A DNA stretch of 64,000 nucleotides from Guptibacillus hwajinpoensis (GTDB taxonomy: Bacteria; Bacillota; Bacilli; Bacillales; Guptibacillaceae), in the NCBI RefSeq assembly GCF_020524165.1, contig NZ_JAIVKU010000006.1, forward strand, positions 124,001 through 188,000, given 5' to 3'. Below are positions 60,327-64,000 of the stretch, one piece after another; the stretch's first letter is position 1; the number at the start of each line of letters is the position of its first letter. Position numbers and translations under genes: made by a program. The notes below the pieces were generated by a model. It made no database searches. It was given only the letters and a program-made list of their open reading frames with translations, and was not told where the DNA came from.

Positions 60327-60683
60327 TTACCAGCAAAGTTTCACAGTGAATTCGCTACAACTCTCTTCGTTTCCTTCATTAAAATCGATACGAATGGCAT
60401 CTGGGGTATAGGCAAGGTGGAAGGAAGAAGTGACACCAGCTTCTTGAATTAAAGAATGAACATGAGAATGATCATTTTTTTGTGCTGCATCTTTTAATTC
60501 ATGAGCAAATTGGGCATCCTTGTTCACTTTATCCAAAAGTTTTCGTCCTTCCTCCATGAGATTTATACATGTTGCAGCGGAACGCTGGAAACGGGTCACT
60601 TCTATAGGCGGGAAAGGACGATAATAAGGATGGAAAAAGGGAGAATAAGGCCATTCGCTAGTTTGATCGTTGTTAAATGACAT
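60327..60683 (-). CDS. Hypothetical protein with Pro/Tyr/His-rich N-terminus (118 aa)
   Basis: The first 30 residues are rich in Pro, Tyr and Phe, then a helical middle and a C-terminal beta region with IRIDFNEGNEESCSEFTVKLCW. Such ends occur in small coat proteins of spores, but nothing proves this. GGAGG 6 nt before ATG 60683. Confidence 0.6.
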   Translation of the reverse strand: MSFNNDQTSEWPYSPFFHPYYRPFPPIEVTRFQRSAATCINLMEEGRKLLDKVNKDAQFAHELKDAAQKNDHSHVHSLIQEAGVTSSFHLAYTPDAIRIDFNEGNEESCSEFTVKLCW

Positions 60684-60819
60684 CATTTTCCTCCTGCATA
60701 CGTGTTACTATTACCGTATGGCACTACTTATAAGGGTGTGCGTCTCCTATAAATTTGAGAAATCTGTTTCGAACAGGTTACAATAACGCAGAAGACGTTT
60801 GAAGAAGGAGCATGATGTT

Positions 60820-61059
60820 TTGAAGAAATATGTTATATTTACAATTAGTCTGATTTGCCTCTATTTTATTTTAAACTTAATGATTGGTTCGATTGTGAAT
60901 GCTGTCTTCCAACCAGAGTGGTTAACTGCTTGGGGGAAGGGGCAGCAATTAACGAGTAAAGTGACATTCGGACTTTTATATAATCCCATTGATCTGATAA
61001 GTTTGGTTTTATCATTTGTAATCAGTTTAATCATTACTTCAAAAATAAAACCTTCTTAA
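60820..61059 (+). CDS. Small membrane protein (79 aa)
   Basis: Two membrane segments (about 3-25 and 53-73). AAGGAG at 60805-60810 fits TTG 60820; upstream ATG codons are out of frame. Function unknown. Confidence 0.6.
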   Translation: MKKYVIFTISLICLYFILNLMIGSIVNAVFQPEWLTAWGKGQQLTSKVTFGLLYNPIDLISLVLSFVISLIITSKIKPS

Positions 61060-61086
61060 ATCGTGCTGAGGCACGATTTTTTGTTT
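61058..61086 (+). terminator. Terminator after the 79-aa gene
   Basis: AATCGTGC pairs with GCACGATT around TGAG, T6. Confidence 0.88.
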
Positions 61087-61182
61087 TTAAAAGGTAGGAG
61101 GCATTTTTGAATAATAGAAGAATTGTATGGTTAGTCAAAGTAAAGAGAATGTGAGAATTAGGTGGTTAAAGGAGTAGTTGTA

Positions 61183-61629
61183 ATGAAAATAAAACATATA
61201 AAAAAGAACTTTCCTTATAATCTTCTACTTGAAGCTGATCCATCTTCCGCTCATATTTAGCGTTATTTGAGAGAAGGATATTGTTACGTGGCAGTGGAGA
61301 AAGAAGAAATCATTGGGGTCTATGTACTAGTGAAAAAAGATGAGAACAAAATGGAGATTATGAATCTTGCTGTAAGAGAGAATAAAAGGGGACAGGGGTT
61401 AGGGAAGGCCCTTATTCATGATGCCATTCAAAGGTCTGCAGATCATGGCGCAAAGAAGGTTGTGATCGGTACTGGTAATTCGAGTCTCGGTCAATTAGCG
61501 CTCTATCAAAAATGCCATTTTCGGATCACAGAAATAATTGAAGGATTTTTTGATAACTATCCGGAGCCGATTATCGAAAACGGAATTCTTTGTCGGGATA
61601 TGATTCGACTATGTTACGAAATAGACTAA
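61183..61629 (+). pseudogene. GNAT acetyltransferase (YvbK-like) broken by an in-frame amber stop
   Basis: From ATG 61183 (AAAGGAG 8 nt ahead) the frame reads MKIKHIKKNFPYNLLLEADP and meets TAG at 61258-61260, then continues without any shift through RYLREGYCYVAVE to a normal GNAT end. The acetyl-CoA loop ENKRGQGLGKAL and GTGNSSLGQLALYQKCHFRI are intact. One base change from CAG, AAG or GAG would explain it. A restart at TTG 61267 would lack the first 28 residues. A base-call error is the alternative. Confidence 0.75.
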
Positions 61630-61801
61630 GCAAGGTCCATTTTCTAATTAGGGGGAAATCGAACTTTTGAGAAGACCGTCTGAGAAGATGGTCTTTTTTT
61701 TGCTGAAACCAAGATCAATGCAGACAAATGATAGTCTGTTAAAAGAACGATGTGCTTTCAATGTTACAATGGTTAATAGAAGAGATAAAGGAGTGGCTAA
61801 C

Positions 61802-63166
61802 GTGAAACCCGGTGTGCTTACTAAGAAGTGCAGTATGTTAGAGACAATAATTGATAACGCTTACGAATGGCTTGTCGTTGTAGATAAGGACGGCATTATT
61901 GATTTTATGAACAAAACGTATTGTGAATTTCTAGACGTAGACAGCTCTTATGTTGTTGGCATGCACGTCACGGATGTGATTGAAAATACACGCATGCATA
62001 TTGTTGCAAAGAGTGGAAAGATTGAACTGGCTGATTTGCAGTATATTCGTGGGAATTATATGATCGCGAACCGCGTTCCTCTTTATTATGAAAACGAACT
62101 AATCGGGGCAGTAGGTACAGTTATCTTTCGAGATACAGAGCAATGGAAGCAAATGAATACGCATATCAAAGTGTTGCTTTCTGAACTCGAATATTACCGA
62201 AGTGGCTCCTCGAAGGAGAATGGTGCTAGTTATTCTTTAAATGATATCGTTGGAGTATCAGATGCGATTCAACGATTAAAAGAAAAGGTGAAGCAGGTGG
62301 CAAGTGGAAATGTGTCTGTTCTAATACGTGGTGAAAGTGGCACTGGAAAGGAATTGTTTGCTCATAGCATTCATCAATTAAGTGAGCGAAGTAATCGTCC
62401 TTTTATTAAAGTCAACTGTGGTGCAATACCCGACCAACTACTTGAGTCAGAACTTTTTGGCTATGAAGAAGGTGCGTTTACTGGAGCAAAAAAAGGAGGG
62501 AAACCAGGTAAATTCGAGCTTGCCAATACGGGGACGATCTTTCTTGACGAAATTGGGGACATGCCAGCTAACATGCAGGTTAAGCTATTACGTGTCCTGC
62601 AGGATCGAGAAGTAGAACGAGTAGGCGGAGTATCACCGAAAAAAGTAGATGTACGAGTAATAGCCGCTACAAATCGACCTCTTGAAACGATGGTTGAAGA
62701 ACGGCGTTTTCGTGAAGATTTATTTTATCGTATTAATGTCATGCAATTATACATTCCTCCGTTAAGAGAACGAATTCAGGATGTAAAACCTCTAGCAGAT
62801 TCCTTTGTTAAGAAAATCTCTATTAAAGCTGGGAAGCGCGTTGATGGGATTGAGGAAGCAGCAGTTCAATTATTATGGGAACATAATTGGCCTGGAAATG
62901 CGCGTGAGCTAGAAAATGCAATGGAAGCAGCAGTTCATTTAACGCGTAAAAATACGATTGAACCTCTATCACTGCCAGACTATTTAAAAGATAATGAGGG
63001 GCTCATAGCGGGTAATCGTAATTTAAAAGCGATACTTGAAGAAGCAGAGTCAGAAGCAATTCGGAAAACGCTCATTCAATGTGAAAATGATAAAATCACT
63101 GCGGCTGAAATACTTGGTATAGGGAAAACGAGCTTATATGACAAGATTAAGAAATATAATCTTTAA
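61802..63166 (+). CDS. Sigma-54 dependent transcriptional activator with PAS domain
   Basis: A 454-residue enhancer-binding protein. A PAS domain covers about 12-115, the AAA+ domain has Walker A GESGTGKE at 177-184 and the sigma-54 contact loop GAFTGA at 224-229, and a Fis-type helix-turn-helix ends the protein (TAAEILGIGKTSLYDKIKKY). The frame is open from 61667, but AAAGGAG 7 nt before GTG 61802 sets the start. A perfect -24/-12 promoter and CoA-transferase gene follow, so this is probably their activator, responding to a small ligand through PAS. Confidence 0.92.
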   Translation: MKPGVLTKKCSMLETIIDNAYEWLVVVDKDGIIDFMNKTYCEFLDVDSSYVVGMHVTDVIENTRMHIVAKSGKIELADLQYIRGNYMIANRVPLYYENELIGAVGTVIFRDTEQWKQMNTHIKVLLSELEYYRSGSSKENGASYSLNDIVGVSDAIQRLKEKVKQVASGNVSVLIRGESGTGKELFAHSIHQLSERSNRPFIKVNCGAIPDQLLESELFGYEEGAFTGAKKGGKPGKFELANTGTIFLDEIGDMPANMQVKLLRVLQDREVERVGGVSPKKVDVRVIAATNRPLETMVEERRFREDLFYRINVMQLYIPPLRERIQDVKPLADSFVKKISIKAGKRVDGIEEAAVQLLWEHNWPGNARELENAMEAAVHLTRKNTIEPLSLPDYLKDNEGLIAGNRNLKAILEEAESEAIRKTLIQCENDKITAAEILGIGKTSLYDKIKKYNL

Positions 63167-63167
63167 A

Positions 63168-63219
63168 GAAATTCCAGAATTCCGGAATCTATTCCGGAAT
63201 TCTGGAATTTCTTTTTTTC
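63168..63219 (+). terminator. Terminator of the activator gene
   Basis: A perfect 21-bp inverted repeat with a 2-nt gap (63168-63188, 63191-63211) and T7 after it. The arms also contain TTCCGGAA twice, the core of the putative activator site. Confidence 0.8.
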
Positions 63220-63268
63220 TAGAATAAGATGACGTTTTGACGATTTAATAAAAATTTTTCATTGTTTT

Positions 63269-63284
63269 TTCCGAAAAAACGGAA
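63269..63284 (+). promoter_or_regulatory. Putative enhancer site for the sigma-54 activator
   Basis: TTCCGAAAAAACGGAA, perfect 5-bp arms, about 70 nt before the -24 element. Distance and symmetry suit an activator dimer. Confidence 0.5.
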
Positions 63285-63350
63285 TGTGCGAAATAAGAAT
63301 AAATGACACAAACGTTGAATGCGCTTACATTTCTGTGAACAATTCAATTG

Positions 63351-63366
63351 TGGCACGATTCTTGCA
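63351..63366 (+). promoter_or_regulatory. Sigma-54 (-24/-12) promoter
   Basis: TGGCAC-N5-TTGCA, an exact match to the SigL/RpoN consensus, about 36 nt before the start codon. Confidence 0.93.
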
Positions 63367-63401
63367 ATATATTACGGAGAAGACAAAAAGGAGTTGTGAT
63401 G

Positions 63402-64000
63402 ATGAAAAAACATTATATGAATGGTTATGATGCAGTAAGCGAAATTGCTGATGGATCGACTTTAATGGTTGGTGGCTTTGGGCTAGTAGGCATTCCTGAG
63501 CAAATGATTTTAGGGTTAGTAGAATCAGGTGCTAAAAACCTGACGATTATCTCAAATAACTGTGGTGTAGATGATTGGGGGCTTGGGCTTCTACTTAAAA
63601 ACCACCAAATTAAAAAGATGATCGGGTCCTACGTGGGAGAAAACAAAGAGTTTGAACGGCAGGTGCTATCAGGCGAACTTGAAGTTGAGTTAATTCCACA
63701 GGGAACACTTGCTGAAAGAATTCGAGCTGGCGGTGCGGGGATTCCCGCTTTTTATACACCAGCAGGGGTTGGTACGAAGGTAGCAGAAGGGAAAGAAACA
63801 CGAGTGTTTCACGGGAAAGAATACGTTTTAGAGCACGCCTTATATGCAGACTACAGTCTGATTCGAGCTTGTCTGGCGGATGAGGCAGGGAATCTTATTT
63901 ATAACAAGACAGCGCGTAACTTTAATCCAATGATCGCTGCTGCAGGAAAAATCACATTAGCTGAAGTTGAGAACATCGTGGCTACAGGGAATCTGAATGC
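63402..64000 (+). CDS. 3-oxoacid / acyl CoA-transferase, subunit A (partial)
   Basis: The first 199 residues of a class I CoA-transferase alpha subunit (ScoA/AtoD type): [15 protein letters not shown] near residue 25, [15 protein letters not shown] near 53 and [19 protein letters not shown] near 133. It moves CoA from succinyl- or acetyl-CoA to acetoacetate or butyrate. The frame runs off the window. AAAGGAG fits ATG 63402 (or 63399). Expressed from the sigma-54 promoter just upstream. Confidence 0.92.
   Translation, partial: MKKHYMNGYDAVSEIADGSTLMVGGFGLVGIPEQMILGLVESGAKNLTIISNNCGVDDWGLGLLLKNHQIKKMIGSYVGENKEFERQVLSGELEVELIPQGTLAERIRAGGAGIPAFYTPAGVGTKVAEGKETRVFHGKEYVLEHALYADYSLIRACLADEAGNLIYNKTARNFNPMIAAAGKITLAEVENIVATGNLN

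Overview
The window reads as chromosome of an aerobic, endospore-forming, low-GC member of the Bacillaceae. The evidence is two complete gerA-gerB-gerC type germinant-receptor operons, a spore-type transglutaminase, a YteA-like DksA protein, a SigX/RsiX pair, ClpE behind CtsR boxes, a T-box in front of argS, CtaG and Sco respiratory assembly factors, and AGGAGG-type ribosome binding sites throughout. The genus cannot be fixed from this sequence alone. No rRNA or tRNA gene, insertion sequence, prophage or CRISPR array was seen.

Layout. 0-12.5 kb: housekeeping and stress genes, namely the end of a HAD phosphatase, an M48 protease, YueI, a TlpA/ResA-like thioredoxin, a DUF2254 membrane protein, a histidine phosphatase, GNAT enzymes, cardiolipin synthase, a DUF948 protein, AIM24 coupled to a GNAT enzyme, a macro-domain protein and a GsiB-like KGG protein. 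12.5-25.7 kb: mnmH, clpE, a two-gene unit of an ATP-grasp ligase and a 656-residue protein with a possible Cys-His-Asn triad, Dabb and MDR genes, a repeat-bearing Tyr-rich protein, DUF1836, a BsuPI lipoprotein, a CoA-type NUDIX enzyme and an MltG-N-like protein. 25.7-36.2 kb: sigX-rsiX, an MFS transporter, tgl with an overlapping unknown partner, an orphan oligopeptide-type permease pair, a second ECF sigma/anti-sigma pair and a CwlC-like amidase. 36.2-44.5 kb: first ger operon, T-box argS, yteA and a cluster of structured 110-120 bp repeats. 44.5-55 kb: ctaG, a CzrA-like regulator, three micro membrane proteins, a second ArsR regulator with an SDR, sco, a long-form isocitrate dehydrogenase and the second ger operon. 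55-64 kb: an FMN reductase, a GAF two-component system, KtrB-type K+ uptake, Usp, an Xre/membrane-protein pair, a GNAT gene broken by an amber stop, and a sigma-54 activator placed before a -24/-12 promoter and a CoA-transferase gene that runs off the window.

How it works together. Several units show readable control: CtsR over clpE, ECF-type promoters before both ECF sigma genes (and two similar sites elsewhere), ArsR-type palindromes, a T-box, and a nearly self-explanatory sigma-54 circuit at the right end. The least explained parts are the ATP-grasp/Cys-His-Asn gene pair, the tgl partner gene, the micro-protein cluster and the repeat cluster, whose units keep a hairpin and a 7-nt loop while the stem sequences change.
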